Source: Bradyrhizobium sp. 132
GTDB taxonomy: Bacteria > Pseudomonadota > Alphaproteobacteria > Rhizobiales > Xanthobacteraceae
Assembly (NCBI RefSeq): GCF_023074185.1
Contig: NZ_JADPKY010000134.1
Span: forward strand, 1-59,565
Direction of reading: 5' to 3'
Length of the DNA: 59,565 bases
The position numbers were made by a program, and so were the translations under genes. This document shows positions 31,577 to 40,596 of the stretch, piece after piece. How positions within the stretch are numbered: position 1 is the first letter of the stretch; every line of letters starts with the position of its first letter. The notes below the pieces were generated by a model. That model ran no database searches and was not told the DNA's origin. It was given only the letters and a program-made list of their open reading frames with translations.

Positions 31577-32638
31577 TCACGTTCGGTCCTCCCAGGCGCG
31601 TTCGGTGAGGAGGACGAGAATGCGGCTCAACCGGTCGAGTCCGAGATCCCTTCTATGGCTCGGGTCTGCGAGGGCAGCCATGGCACCCGCCAGGCCCGCT
31701 GCACCGGACGGCGTGGTGGCAAGGCCATCATGGGCGGAGAGTACGCGGACAGCATCCACTAATTCCGCCTCGGGCACGGTGATGGCTCGAGCGCCGTGAC
31801 GCCTGAGCACCGCAACGGCGGCCGCACTCGCCTGGCCGCAGGAGAGCATCTCCGCGGATGTTCGGAGATCGCCCATCACCCGAATCGGGCGACCGGCAGC
31901 GAGCGCGGGCGCAAGACACGCGGCGGTTTCCGGCTCGACCGTCACGATGCAGCCCGGAGATGCCAGCCAGCCCGAGAGGCCCTCGGCGATGGCAGCGGCG
32001 AGTCCGCCGACCCCAGCTTGTATAAAGACGTGTGTCGGACGCCGAAGGCCGGCGAAATCCACCTCATCGCGGATTTCCGCCGCCGTGACGCCGTATCCCG
32101 CCATGACGTCGCAAACGATGGGGTCGTTCGGATCGTCGGTCGTGTCGGCGACAAGAATGCCGGCGCCTTGGCAGGCCGCGGCTGCGGCCGCATCAACTGC
32201 ATTGTCGTAGGTGCCCGGCACCCATACGATCTCGGCACCCTGATCCTCGATGCGGCGCGCGCGCGCGTTCGGCACGCCCTCGTGCAGGAACACGCGGGCA
32301 GGCGCCCCGGCAAAGCGCGCGGCGGCAGCTACCGCGAGCCCGTGATTGCCGTCACTGGCGCAGACCAGGGTCGGCTGCCCCTTAGGTCGGGCCGCGAGAA
32401 GGTCGGCTAACTGCATGCGCGAGGCCCGGGCGAGCGCGCGCAGCCCTGCATAGGTGCCACCAAGCGACTTGAAACTGCCGAGCATGCGGCGGCCCTCGTC
32501 TTTCGCTAGCACCTGCGCCACTCCGAGCCGCTCCGCAAGCGCCGGAAGGTTCAGGAGGGGTGTCGGCGCGTATGCGGGATCGAGGCGGCCAAGCTCGGCT
32601 GCGATCGCATTGACTGGTGAAGAGGAGGTGCTGTTCAT
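31577..32638 (-). CDS. Diaminopropionate ammonia-lyase-like PLP enzyme
   Basis: The protein of about 353 residues belongs to fold type II PLP enzymes (tryptophan synthase beta / threonine dehydratase group). PLP lysine is in RRMLGSFKSLGGTYAG, substrate-carboxylate binding in CASDGNHG, the tetraglycine-type phosphate loop is reduced to AGVGGLAAAI, and VEPETAAC follows. The order of motifs matches diaminopropionate ammonia-lyases, which convert 2,3-diaminopropionate (both isomers) or D-serine to pyruvate and ammonia. I placed the start at 32638; an in-frame start at 32692 adds 18 residues unlike the family. High GC and codon use match the hup region more than the neighbouring rtx genes. A link to rhizobitoxine is unproven. 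Confidence 0.8.
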   Translation of the reverse strand: MNSTSSSPVNAIAAELGRLDPAYAPTPLLNLPALAERLGVAQVLAKDEGRRMLGSFKSLGGTYAGLRALARASRMQLADLLAARPKGQPTLVCASDGNHGLAVAAAARFAGAPARVFLHEGVPNARARRIEDQGAEIVWVPGTYDNAVDAAAAAACQGAGILVADTTDDPNDPIVCDVMAGYGVTAAEIRDEVDFAGLRRPTHVFIQAGVGGLAAAIAEGLSGWLASPGCIVTVEPETAACLAPALAAGRPIRVMGDLRTSAEMLSCGQASAAAVAVLRRHGARAITVPEAELVDAVRVLSAHDGLATTPSGAAGLAGAMAALADPSHRRDLGLDRLSRILVLLTERAWEDRT

Positions 32639-33159
32639 GGATTGATCTTGCCCGCTACAGGTGACGGCTGCTGCTGGACCGTTGCACAGCAACTGTTTCC
32701 GTCGATCATATCAGCTGTATTTGCGAGCACCACCCTCGACGACTTCGATCGCGCGCTTTTCGCGGAGGCCCCTTTCGCGCTCGAGTCCGCCTACGCCTTA
32801 AATTGCGCATCTGCGCAATGATCTGAGAGTTTTATCGGCAGGAAGTCTCTGGGAGCCGTAAGAAGTTTGTGAGCAGCACGTGCCCTCTTTCCGCAAGTAT
32901 CGCGATCTTGCTGTACTATCCTGTCGGGACCTTGCCTCGGACTTCACAATCCGAGCCTGTTGGATCCATCACACTCACAGCTGCATGAGGTGCTCGTCAC
33001 GTCTGCCTGAACCTGTGAGCTATATGCGCTGAAGACAAATGCGTTAACCTCAACAACGTGGGACGCTTGGTGAGCCACAACCGCAATACAAGCAATCGCG
33101 ACAACGCGGGGTACATCCCGATCTCGCGTGACCAAATCACGCGTCCCCGATATGGCGCA
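32639..33159. other. No recognisable gene (about 520 bases)
   Basis: No ORF with a supported start. The right part may still belong to the decayed prolyl oligopeptidase gene on the minus strand, whose C-terminal end is lost. Confidence 0.4.
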
Positions 33160-33918
33160 AGGTCGTGTCGCCGGTGGTGGTGTAGCTCGGTAGAGCAAAG
33201 CTCTCCGCACGCGCGCTGACCTGATCGACGAACCACATCCGCGCTCGCGCAACGGTATGGTCGACATTGCGATGGGCTCTGCCATGAGATCGGCTGCAAT
33301 ATCAAAGATCACCGGAACTTGATCTGCCCCCGTGCCGCGCCACCACAGCCGCACCGTGCGCGCATAGCCAGATGTCGTCGCCATGTCCCGCCCAAAAGAG
33401 CTCGACAGCACCACCGTATCGAGATCAACCCATTCAGCGTCGCTTGGCTTCCGGCAACACGAAGCTATCGCGAGCGAACGCTTTCGCGTCGATGTTGAAC
33501 TCACGCAAGGTGACAGCATCGCTGGCGCGCCGGCAGGCTCAGTTTCGTGCGTCCATGAGCCCCGGGCAGCGAGGCCGTCGCATTCAGAAGCCAGTCTTCG
33601 CCCTCGCTGATACCGAGCTGGCCGATGTCGAGCAGAATTTCCCACAACGCGGCGCTCGAATTCTTCCAGAGTGGTTCGTCGCCAGAGGCCCCGCGGATTG
33701 TTGGTGCACTTCCAGAGATTGTAGAGATAGCCGCCATGCCGGCTAATATAAGATATAATGTCTGATCAATCGTAAATCGAGGCCAGCGCGTCCCGCTCCC
33801 GCTCGAATGCCGCTCCGTCAAACGTCTGCAACGTCTTGTAATTCTCCCGCTTGATAAATCTCAGCGCCTGCGCGCTTGCGATCTGTTCCAATCACAATAT
33901 GGATCATCGTCTGGAGCC
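33160..33918 (-). pseudogene. Prolyl oligopeptidase-family remnant, N-terminal part
   Basis: Minus-strand frames together read as the N-terminal propeller half of an S9A peptidase. From right to left they give DDDPYCDW, then IKRENYKTLQTFDGAAFERE, NNPRGLWRRTTLEEFE, and LWEILLDIGQLGISEGEDWL. These are followed by the FNIDAKAF region, MATTSGYARTVRLW and VPVIFDIAADLMA. At least three frameshifts separate these pieces, and the whole hydrolase domain with the catalytic triad is missing. It overlaps in family position with the fragment at 13936-15425 (both contain the EFD/EFN-x-D-x-x-AF strand) but differs in sequence. The two are therefore remnants of different paralogues rather than halves of one split gene. 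Confidence 0.75.
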
Positions 33919-34769
33919 GAGAACGAGGGCTTTCCAGCCCGCCACTTTGTCTTCGCTCTTGCTTTGGTTGCAGTTCACTACCTCCAGTCCTGGCATTTAG
34001 GCCACCGTGGGTCTGGCATCCGCGGTGAAGCGCCGTCTCTCGTACGTTTCTACGACCTGACGAGACGTGAGATGCAAGGCTAGCCCTTCGACGCGGATGT
34101 CGCACGGCATCACAGCTTTAGTGCTGATGACAATACGCCCGCGGTTGGAGCGATCCCAGCGAAGCTCGACTGAAGGATTGCGGCGATGGCCCTCGCGACG
34201 CAGCCCGACGCGAGCGCCCATTCTGCGGGATGCTGCTCCTGTTCGCGGATATCACGTCGCAGAACCAGCCGACGTTTCGAGCGAACAGTACTTAGGCTCC
34301 TTCGCCTGCGTAATCGAGGCGATCGTTTCCGTCATCAAGGTCTGGTCCTCCCTGCATGTGCACTCTGGTATTCGGAAAATGTGTGTTGTGTTCGATTCCG
34401 ACGCGGCCGTGTTTCAATGCACGCTCGTGTGTCGCGAAAACGACATTCCGAAGCCGAGGCAGTGGCGGTTTACAGAGCCAAGGAAGTTCTGTCTTATTCT
34501 ATATGCGATAAGTTTGGCTTCGGCGTGGGTGGCCGCTATTGAGTCACGCGGACGCCATGACATCGCGAACGAATCTCCATCACGTCAGCAAAAAGCCTAT
34601 CGCCAACCGTGCTACTGTGAGGCCAGAAAGCCCGACCTTCAAGTTCAAATTTATCAATTCGCGCGTTGCGGGCTCCCCCGTGCGACTACCACCTTTCACA
34701 TCCGTAAGATTGGTTGTCTTTCCAACATCGCGCATACGCGCCAGATGTACCGAGGAGGTCGCGCAGGAG
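33919..34769. other. No recognisable gene (850 bases)
   Basis: ORFs of up to 280 codons on the plus strand lack motifs and overlap one another in different frames. By position this should hold the body of hupU if the sensor pair was once complete, but I cannot see the cysteine motifs of a hydrogenase small subunit here. Confidence 0.4.
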
Positions 34770-34976
34770 CAAGTCGCTTCGCGTTTCACTGTGGAGAGAG
34801 ACATCCGCAAAGCTTACCGGCATTGCCGTTGGACTTCCGACCGACATGCCCAAGACCTGGTTCGTGGCGCTCGCGGCCCTATCGAAGTGGGCGACGCCGC
34901 GAGGGGTGTGGCTGAGTCGACCGCGGACCACGTGGTCGTGCCGCCCGGCCACCCGACGGCCAAGCGCATGCCATGA
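34770..34976 (+). pseudogene. hupU: Possible C-terminal remnant of hupU (H2-sensor small subunit)
   Basis: A reading containing KLTGIAVGLPTDMPKTWFVA and LAALSK, then after a frameshift HVVVPPGHPTAKRMP and a stop, ends exactly where hupV begins, with an ATGA overlap. Such coupling is what a hupU-hupV pair would show, and the helical FVALAALSK segment resembles the end of sensor small subunits. The iron-sulfur part is missing. This rests mainly on position. Confidence 0.4.
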
Positions 34977-35603
34977 CGCGCAACACGATCGGTCGCTCAA
35001 CGCATCGAGGGCGATCTCGAAGTTGGCCTCGATGTGGAGAGTGGGCGGGGCATGCGCGCGGAGGTGACGGCGCCGCTGTATCGCGACTTCGAGCACATCA
35101 TCGAGGGGCGTCCGCCCCCGAGGCGCTGGCGCTGGCGCCGCGGATCCGCGGCATCTGCTCGGTCTCGCAGTCGGTCGCCGCGGCTGCCGCTCCTCGCGAT
35201 GCGATGGCGGCCGAGGTCGCGCCGAACGGGATTCCCGCCACCAATCTCGCGCATGCGGCGGAGAATGCCGCCGATCATCTCACACACTTCTACATCTTCT
35301 TCATGCCGCATTTCGCTCGCGAGCCCTGTGCCGCGCATGCATGACGAGACACGGGACCGTTTCGCAGCGACGCGCGGCACTGCGGCACGCGATGTCTTGC
35401 CGGCGCGGGCGCAGCTGCCCGAACCCATGGGTATCTTCGCCGGGAAGTGGCTGCATAGTGTGGCCTTCTAGCCGGCCGATGACGGCGGCCCGCTGGAGCA
35501 GGCGCTGATCGGCACCGATCTCGGCCACGCCGGCGCACGCTCGGTTGCCATCCAGCACGTCGCGCGCTCGTTCGATCCCTGGATCGTGTGCACCGCGCAT
35601 TGA
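34973..35603 (+). pseudogene. hupV: Decayed hupV (large subunit of the regulatory H2-sensing hydrogenase)
   Basis: Two frames read MTRNTIGRS, RIEGDLEVGLDVESGRGMRA and YRDFEHIIEGRPPP. The second frame then gives APRIRGICSVSQSVAAAA and THFYIFFMPHFAREP, followed after a large deletion by GPLEQALIGTDLGHAGARSV and FDPWIVCTAH at the C-terminal end. HupV is about 480 residues; less than half remains. Beyond frameshifts, the first cysteine of each Ni-binding pair is replaced: RICGIC has become RIRGIC and DPCxxC has become DPWIVC. The protein ends at His as expected for the sensor, which lacks a processed C-terminal peptide. The sensor is clearly non-functional. Confidence 0.88.
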
Positions 35604-35763
35604 GTGGTCTCTCGCGCGGGGGCGGAAAGTTCGTTGTCGCCTGAAATCGAATTGTTTCCGCTTTTCTCGGTCGCGGCACGCGCGCGCACCGCAATTCGAG
35701 CATTTCAAATCTGCGACAATTTTTGGTATCACTCTACTCTACTTTCCTTACCTCTTCCAGTGC

Positions 35764-35780
35764 TTGGCCTGCTTCTTGCT
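35764..35780 (+). promoter_or_regulatory. Sigma-54 (-24/-12) promoter of hupS
   Basis: TTGGCCTGCTTCTTGCT matches the consensus TTGGCACG-N4-TTGCT, with GG (35766-35767) and GC (35778-35779) exactly ten bases apart. The predicted transcript would start near 35791, 34 bases before the hupS ATG. The activator (NifA or HoxA) binding site is not evident: I found no TGT-N10-ACA between 35600 and 35760. Confidence 0.72.
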
Positions 35781-35824
35781 GTCCTTGGCGTCATAGACAA
35801 GTCAAAGCCGAGGCGAGAGGATTC

Positions 35825-36916
35825 ATGGGCGCGGCGACGGAAACGTTTTACAGTGTGATCAGGCGACAAGGTATCACCCGTCGGAGCTTTCACAAATTTT
35901 GCAGCCTGACCGCGACGAGTCTCGGCCTCGGTCCGCTGGCGGCGAGCCGCATCGCGAACGCGCTCGAGACCAAGCCGCGCGTGCCGGTGATCTGGATGCA
36001 CGGCCTCGAATGCACCTGCTGTTCCGAGAGCTTCATTCGTTCCGCGCACCCGCTGGTGAAGGATGCCGTGCTCTCGATGATCTCGCTCGACTATGACGAC
36101 ACCATCATGGCGGCCGCAGGCCACCAGGCGGAGGCGATCCTCGAAGAGACCCGCGCCAAGCACAAAGGGCAATATATTCTCGCAGTGGAAGGCAATCCGC
36201 CGCTGAACGAAGGCGGCATGTTCTGCATCGACGGCGGCAAGCCGTTCGTCGAGAAGCTGAAGATGATGGCGGAGGATGCGATGGCAATCATCGCCTGGGG
36301 CGCTTGCGCCTCGTGGGGGTGCGTGCAGGCGGCCAAGCCCAACCCGACGCAGGCGACGCCCATCGACAAGGTCATCCCCAACAAGCCGATTATCAAAGTG
36401 CCGGGATGCCCCCCGATCGCCGAAGTGATGACTGGCACTGTCACCTTCATCACCACTTTCGGCAAATTGCCCGAGCTCGACCGTCAGGGCCGGCCGAAGA
36501 TGTTTTACTCGCAGCGCATCCACGACAAGTGCTACCGGCGGTCGCATTTCGACGCCGGCCAGTTCGTCGAGGAGTGGGACGACGAGGCGGCGCGCAAGGG
36601 CTATTGTCTCTACAAGATGGGCTGCAAGGGCCCGACGACCTACAACGCCTGCTCGACTGTGCGCTGGAATGGCGGCGTCTCCTTCCCGATTCAGTCGGGC
36701 CATGGCTGCATCGGCTGCTCGGAAGACGGATTCTGGGACAAGGGTTCGTTCTACGACCGTCTCACTAACATCAAGCAGTTCGGCATCGAGAAGAACGCCG
36801 ACCAGATCGGCATGGTGGCGGCCGGAGCCGTCGGTGCGGCAGTCGCCGCGCATGCAGCGGTGACCGCGGTGAAGCGGTTGGCTGGCAAGCGCAAAGACGC
36901 GCACCGCACCAGCTAA
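35825..36916 (+). CDS. hupS: Uptake [NiFe]-hydrogenase small subunit HupS
   Basis: The 363-residue iron-sulfur subunit passes electrons from the NiFe site to HupC. It has a twin-arginine signal (RRSFHKFCS near residue 20, followed by a hydrophobic stretch) that exports the folded HupSL dimer. Cluster-binding cysteines are complete: LECTCCSES, GACASWGC and VPGCPP for the proximal 4Fe-4S, HDKCYRR and KGYCLYKMGC for the distal, and ACSTVRW, HGCIGC for the medial. A C-terminal membrane anchor is formed by MVAAGAVGAAVAAHAAVTAV. The ATG at 35825 follows GCGAGAGG; the ORF is open 34 codons further upstream but that part covers the promoter. The first gene of the hup operon. Confidence 0.96.
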   Translation: MGAATETFYSVIRRQGITRRSFHKFCSLTATSLGLGPLAASRIANALETKPRVPVIWMHGLECTCCSESFIRSAHPLVKDAVLSMISLDYDDTIMAAAGHQAEAILEETRAKHKGQYILAVEGNPPLNEGGMFCIDGGKPFVEKLKMMAEDAMAIIAWGACASWGCVQAAKPNPTQATPIDKVIPNKPIIKVPGCPPIAEVMTGTVTFITTFGKLPELDRQGRPKMFYSQRIHDKCYRRSHFDAGQFVEEWDDEAARKGYCLYKMGCKGPTTYNACSTVRWNGGVSFPIQSGHGCIGCSEDGFWDKGSFYDRLTNIKQFGIEKNADQIGMVAAGAVGAAVAAHAAVTAVKRLAGKRKDAHRTS

Positions 36917-36945
36917 GCGCCAAAGAGATCCAAGGGTAGAAGATC

Positions 36946-38736
36946 ATGGGTATCCAGACTCCCAACGGCTTCAATCTCGACAATTCCGGCAAGCGCATCG
37001 TGGTCGATCCGGTGACCCGTATCGAAGGTCACATGCGGGTCGAGGTCAATGTCGACGCCGACAACGTCATCCGAAACGCAGTCTCCACCGGCACGATGTG
37101 GCGCGGGATCGAGGTGATCCTGAAGAACCGCGATCCCCGCGACGCCTGGGCGTTCACGGAACGGATCTGCGGCGTCTGCACCGGCACGCACGCGCTGACC
37201 TCGGTGCGCGCGGTCGAGAACGCGCTCGGGATCACCATTCCGGAGAACGCCAATTCGATCCGCAATCTGATGCAGCTTGCCTTGCAGGTGCACGACCACG
37301 TCGTTCACTTCTATCACCTGCACGCGCTGGATTGGGTCGATTTGGTCTCCGCGCTTTCGGCCGACCCGCGGGCAACCTCGACCCTCGCGCAGTCGATCTC
37401 GAGCTGGCCGCTGTCGTCGCCGGGTTACTTCAAGGACCTGCAAACCCGTCTCAAGAAGTTCTTCGAGTCGGGGCAGTTGGGGCCCTTCAAGAACGGCTAT
37501 TGGGGCAGCAAGGCGTACAAGCTGCCGCCTGAGGCCAATTTGATGGCGGTTGCGCACTATCTGGAGGCGCTCGATTTCCAGAAGGAGATCGTCAAGATCC
37601 ACACCATCTTCGGCGGCAAGAATCCGCATCCGAACTGGCTCGTGGGCGGCGCGCCCTGTCCGATCAACGTCGACGGCACGGGCGCGGTCGGTGCCATCAA
37701 CATCGAGCGCCTGAACCTGATCTCGTCGATCATCGATCGCCTGATCGAGTTCAACGAGCAGGTCTACCTGGCCGACGTGGCGGCGATCGGTTCGTTCTAC
37801 AAGGACTGGCTCTACGGCGGCGGTCTTTCCGGCAAGAGCGTACTCTCTTATGGCGACGTGCCGGAACACGCCAACGACTACTCCTCCAAAAGCCTGAAGC
37901 TGCCGCGGGGCGCCATCATAAACGGCAATCTTTCGGAGGTGCTTCCCGTAGATCATGCCAACCCCGATGAGATCCAGGAGTTCGTGGTTCACTCCTGGTA
38001 CAAATATCCCGACGAAACCAAGGGACTGCATCCCTGGGACGGCCTGACCGAGCCGAACTACGTGCTGGGACCCAATGCGAAAGGCACCAAGACCGCGATC
38101 GAGCAGCTCGATGAGGGCGGAAAATATTCATGGATCAAGGCGCCGCGCTGGCGGGGTCACGCCATGGAGGTCGGCCCGCTGGCGCGTTGGGTGGTGGGCT
38201 ATGCGCAGAACAAGGCCGAGTTCAAGGATCCTGTCGACAAGTTCCTGAAGGATATGGACCTTCCGCTGTCGGCGCTATTCTCGACGCTCGGTCGCACGGC
38301 GGCGCGCGCGCTGGAGTCGGTCTGGGCCGGACGACAAATGCGCTACTTCCAGGACAAGCTCGTCGCCAACATCAAGGCCGGCGACAGCTCGACCGCGAAC
38401 GTCGACAAGTGGAAGCCGGAGAGCTGGCCGAAGGAGGCCAAGGGTTTTGGCTTCACCGAGGCGCCGCGCGGCGCGCTGGGGCACTGGATAAGGATCAAGG
38501 AAGCCAAGATCGACAACTACCAGTGCGTGGTGCCGACCACCTGGAACGGCTCACCGCGCGATCCGCAAGGGAACATCGGTGCATTCGAGGCCTCGCTGAT
38601 GAACACCCCGATGGTCAATCCCGAGCAGCCCTTAGAGATCCTGCGGACGATCCATTCCTTCGATCCGTGCCTGGCCTGCTCCACGCATGTCATGAGTCCG
38701 GACGGCCAGGAAATGGCCAGCGTCAAGATCAGGTGA
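36946..38736 (+). CDS. hupL: Uptake [NiFe]-hydrogenase large subunit HupL
   Basis: The 596-residue catalytic subunit oxidises H2 at the Ni-Fe(CN)2CO centre in the membrane-bound periplasmic enzyme. Nickel ligands are present in both motifs, ERICGVCTGTHA (near residue 75) and HSFDPCLACSTHV at the C-terminal end. The sequence continues 15 residues past His (VMSPDGQEMASVKIR). That extension is the tail removed by the HupD protease after nickel insertion. The N terminus has DPVTRIEGHMRVEV. It lies 29 bases after hupS with a purine-rich ribosome site. Unlike the sensor HupV next to it, every metal ligand is intact, so the enzyme should be active. Confidence 0.97.
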   Translation: MGIQTPNGFNLDNSGKRIVVDPVTRIEGHMRVEVNVDADNVIRNAVSTGTMWRGIEVILKNRDPRDAWAFTERICGVCTGTHALTSVRAVENALGITIPENANSIRNLMQLALQVHDHVVHFYHLHALDWVDLVSALSADPRATSTLAQSISSWPLSSPGYFKDLQTRLKKFFESGQLGPFKNGYWGSKAYKLPPEANLMAVAHYLEALDFQKEIVKIHTIFGGKNPHPNWLVGGAPCPINVDGTGAVGAINIERLNLISSIIDRLIEFNEQVYLADVAAIGSFYKDWLYGGGLSGKSVLSYGDVPEHANDYSSKSLKLPRGAIINGNLSEVLPVDHANPDEIQEFVVHSWYKYPDETKGLHPWDGLTEPNYVLGPNAKGTKTAIEQLDEGGKYSWIKAPRWRGHAMEVGPLARWVVGYAQNKAEFKDPVDKFLKDMDLPLSALFSTLGRTAARALESVWAGRQMRYFQDKLVANIKAGDSSTANVDKWKPESWPKEAKGFGFTEAPRGALGHWIRIKEAKIDNYQCVVPTTWNGSPRDPQGNIGAFEASLMNTPMVNPEQPLEILRTIHSFDPCLACSTHVMSPDGQEMASVKIR

Positions 38737-38752
38737 AGCAGGGGGAAACGCC

Positions 38753-39496
38753 ATGATGGATGTAGCTGCACGTCCGGCGGAAGCCGAGCCGGACCTCTCC
38801 GCGATAGCGGCCGAGGCGGCCGGCGAACATGCGGTCGGCCGTCCCGCCGTCTATGTCTACGAAGCGCCGGTGCGGATCTGCCACTGGGTGAACGCGTTCA
38901 CGATCATCATGCTGATGGTGACTGGTTATCTGATAGGAACGCCATTGCCCTCGGTCGAGGGTGAGGCCTCGGCGAACTTCGTGATGGGCTATATCCGCTT
39001 TGCCCATTTCGCGGCGGGGCAGGTGCTGGCGGTGTTCTTCCTTGCCCGCATTCTGTGGGCCTTCGTCGGAAATCACCATTCCCGGCAGATTTTCTATCTG
39101 CCGGTGCATCGCAAGCACTTCTGGAAGGAAGTGCTGCATGAAATCCGCTGGTATGCGTTCCTGGAGCGCGAGCCAAAGATGTATGTCGGCCATAACCCGC
39201 TGGCGCGGACGGCGATGTTCACGGGCTTCACGCTGTTCGTGGCGTTCATGATCGTTACCGGCTTTGCGCTCTATTCGGAAGGTGCGGGCATCGACAGTTG
39301 GCAGCACAAGCTGTTCGGCTGGGTGTTCGCCATCTGGCCGAACAGCCAGGACGTTCACACCTGGCATCATCTCGGCATGTGGGCGCTGGTCGTGTTCGTG
39401 ATGGTGCACATCTACGCCGCGGTCCGTGAGGACGTCATGTCGCGCCAGAGCATCATCTCCTCGATGATCTCCGGCGAGCGGCAATTCCGCGACTGA
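38753..39496 (+). CDS. hupC: Hydrogenase cytochrome b subunit HupC
   Basis: The 247-residue di-heme b-type cytochrome anchors HupSL and passes electrons to the quinone pool. Four membrane helices are visible (around WVNAFTIIMLMVTGYLIG, FAAGQVLAVFFLARILWAF, MFTGFTLFVAFMIVTGFALY and HLGMWALVVFVMVHIYAAV). They carry the usual histidines, such as RICHWVN, RFAHFAAG, WHHLGMW and MVHIY. The N-terminal 35 residues are soluble. It starts 16 bases after hupL with AGGGGG upstream. Confidence 0.95.
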   Translation: MMDVAARPAEAEPDLSAIAAEAAGEHAVGRPAVYVYEAPVRICHWVNAFTIIMLMVTGYLIGTPLPSVEGEASANFVMGYIRFAHFAAGQVLAVFFLARILWAFVGNHHSRQIFYLPVHRKHFWKEVLHEIRWYAFLEREPKMYVGHNPLARTAMFTGFTLFVAFMIVTGFALYSEGAGIDSWQHKLFGWVFAIWPNSQDVHTWHHLGMWALVVFVMVHIYAAVREDVMSRQSIISSMISGERQFRD

Positions 39497-39505
39497 GAAA
39501 CTGGA

Positions 39506-40420
39506 ATGATACCGATGCCGACATCTTCGCAAGCAAACCGCATCCTGGTGCTCGGCATCGGCAACATCCTGTGGGCCGACGAAGGCTTTGGCGTGCGCGC
39601 GGTGGAGGAATTCCACCGCCGCTACGCCGTGCCCGACAATGTCACCATTCTCGACGGCGGCACGCAGGGGCTCTACCTCGTGAACTACCTGGAGGATGCG
39701 GATCGTTTGATCGTGTTCGACGCGATCGACTATGGGCTCGAGCCCGGGCAGTTGAAGCTCGTTCGTGACGACGAGGTGCCGCGTTTCACCGGCGCCAAGA
39801 AGATCAGCTTGCACCAGACCGGCTTCCAGGAGGTCATCAGTGCGGCCGACCTGCTTGGCCGTTGTCCGCGACATCTCGCATTGATCGGCTGCCAGCCGCT
39901 CGACGTCGAGGATTGGGGTGGGCCGCTGACTGAGCCGGTGCGCGATCAGATCGCACCGGCGCTCGAGCTTGGTTGCGAGATCCTGGCCGAATGGGGCGTC
40001 GAGGTGATGCCGCGCACGGCGCCGTTGGCAGAATCGGAGCGGCTGCTCGCCAACGACATCGATCATCAGCATTACGAGATGAGGGGCAGCCTGCCTGACC
40101 GGCTGCACCGTCGGAGATCCACCATGTGCCTCGGCTTGCCGATGACGATCGTTGAGACTGACGGGATATCGGCGCTGTGCGAGTTCCGAGGCGAGCAGCG
40201 GCGCGTTTCGATGCTGCTGCTCTCGAACCCGCCGGCCGGTGCCAGGGTGCTGGTCTCTATCGACACCGCCGTTCGGCTTCTGCATCAGGTCGAGGCGCTC
40301 CTGATCGGTGCCGCGATCGACGGTCTGGGCGCAGCGATCAATGGCGAGGATTGCGATCGCTTCTTCGCCGACCTCATTGACCGCGAGCCGCAACTGCCCG
40401 AGCATCTCCGGCTTGATTAG
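39506..40420 (+). CDS. hupD: HupD maturation protease read through in frame into HupF (fused ORF)
   Basis: A single 304-residue ORF joins two normally separate proteins. Residues 1-206 are HupD, the endopeptidase that cuts the HupL tail: ILVLGIGNILWADEGFGVRA with the nickel-sensing Glu, VFDAIDYG with the Asp, and KISLHQTGFQEV with the His. Residues 207-304 are HupF, starting at MCLGLPMTIVE. No stop codon separates them: the linker MRGSLPDRLHRRRST is open. HypC/HupF proteins need a free N-terminal Cys after Met removal, so a fused copy would be inactive as a chaperone. An internal start at 40124 with GGAG upstream can still make HupF alone. Alternative starts for HupD are 39506 and 39515. Confidence 0.85.
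   Translation: MIPMPTSSQANRILVLGIGNILWADEGFGVRAVEEFHRRYAVPDNVTILDGGTQGLYLVNYLEDADRLIVFDAIDYGLEPGQLKLVRDDEVPRFTGAKKISLHQTGFQEVISAADLLGRCPRHLALIGCQPLDVEDWGGPLTEPVRDQIAPALELGCEILAEWGVEVMPRTAPLAESERLLANDIDHQHYEMRGSLPDRLHRRRSTMCLGLPMTIVETDGISALCEFRGEQRRVSMLLLSNPPAGARVLVSIDTAVRLLHQVEALLIGAAIDGLGAAINGEDCDRFFADLIDREPQLPEHLRLD
40124..40420 (+). CDS. hupF: HupF, HypC-family hydrogenase chaperone (internal start within the hupD ORF)
   Basis: The 98-residue HypC-family protein (MCLGLPMTIVETDGISALCE, VLVSIDTAVRLLHQVEA) binds the Fe(CN)2CO intermediate and the large subunit through Cys2. HupF-type paralogues protect HupL at elevated oxygen. The ATG at 40124 is preceded by GGAGATCCACC, a credible ribosome site. 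Independent initiation is expected because Cys2 must be exposed. It is the last gene before a 237-base gap with its own promoter. Confidence 0.85.
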   Translation: MCLGLPMTIVETDGISALCEFRGEQRRVSMLLLSNPPAGARVLVSIDTAVRLLHQVEALLIGAAIDGLGAAINGEDCDRFFADLIDREPQLPEHLRLD

Positions 40421-40551
40421 GGCGGCAGCCCGCTCCGCGAGAGCCCGCGACCTCGCTGGAAGACAAATGTCTATCTGCTAAGTTCATTTTCATCCGATAT
40501 GGAAATTAGCTTTCTGTCTTGGGATTGATGCATCTCCTGTCGTGGAAATAT

Positions 40552-40565
40552 ATGATTCAAATCAA
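40552..40565. promoter_or_regulatory. FixK/FNR-like box upstream of hupG
   Basis: ATGATTCAAATCAA matches the FixK2/FnrN consensus TTGAT-N4-ATCAA at nine of ten defined positions. It lies about 65 bases before the start predicted for the sigma-54 promoter at 40597, further than the usual -41 for class II activation. It may therefore drive a second start or modulate the sigma-54 promoter. The surroundings (40480-40575) are AT-rich compared with the flanking genes. Confidence 0.5.
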
Positions 40566-40596
40566 TTAGATAAATCAGGGAAGGTGATAACCGTCC

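Noticed and set aside
35729..36904. A 391-codon frame antisense to hupS
   Set aside because: Shadow of the GC-rich hupS gene; no recognisable domain.
38729..40405. A 558-codon frame antisense to hupC and hupD, and a 372-codon one antisense to hupL (36913-38031)
   Set aside because: Both lie wholly over confirmed genes and show no motifs or ribosome sites.
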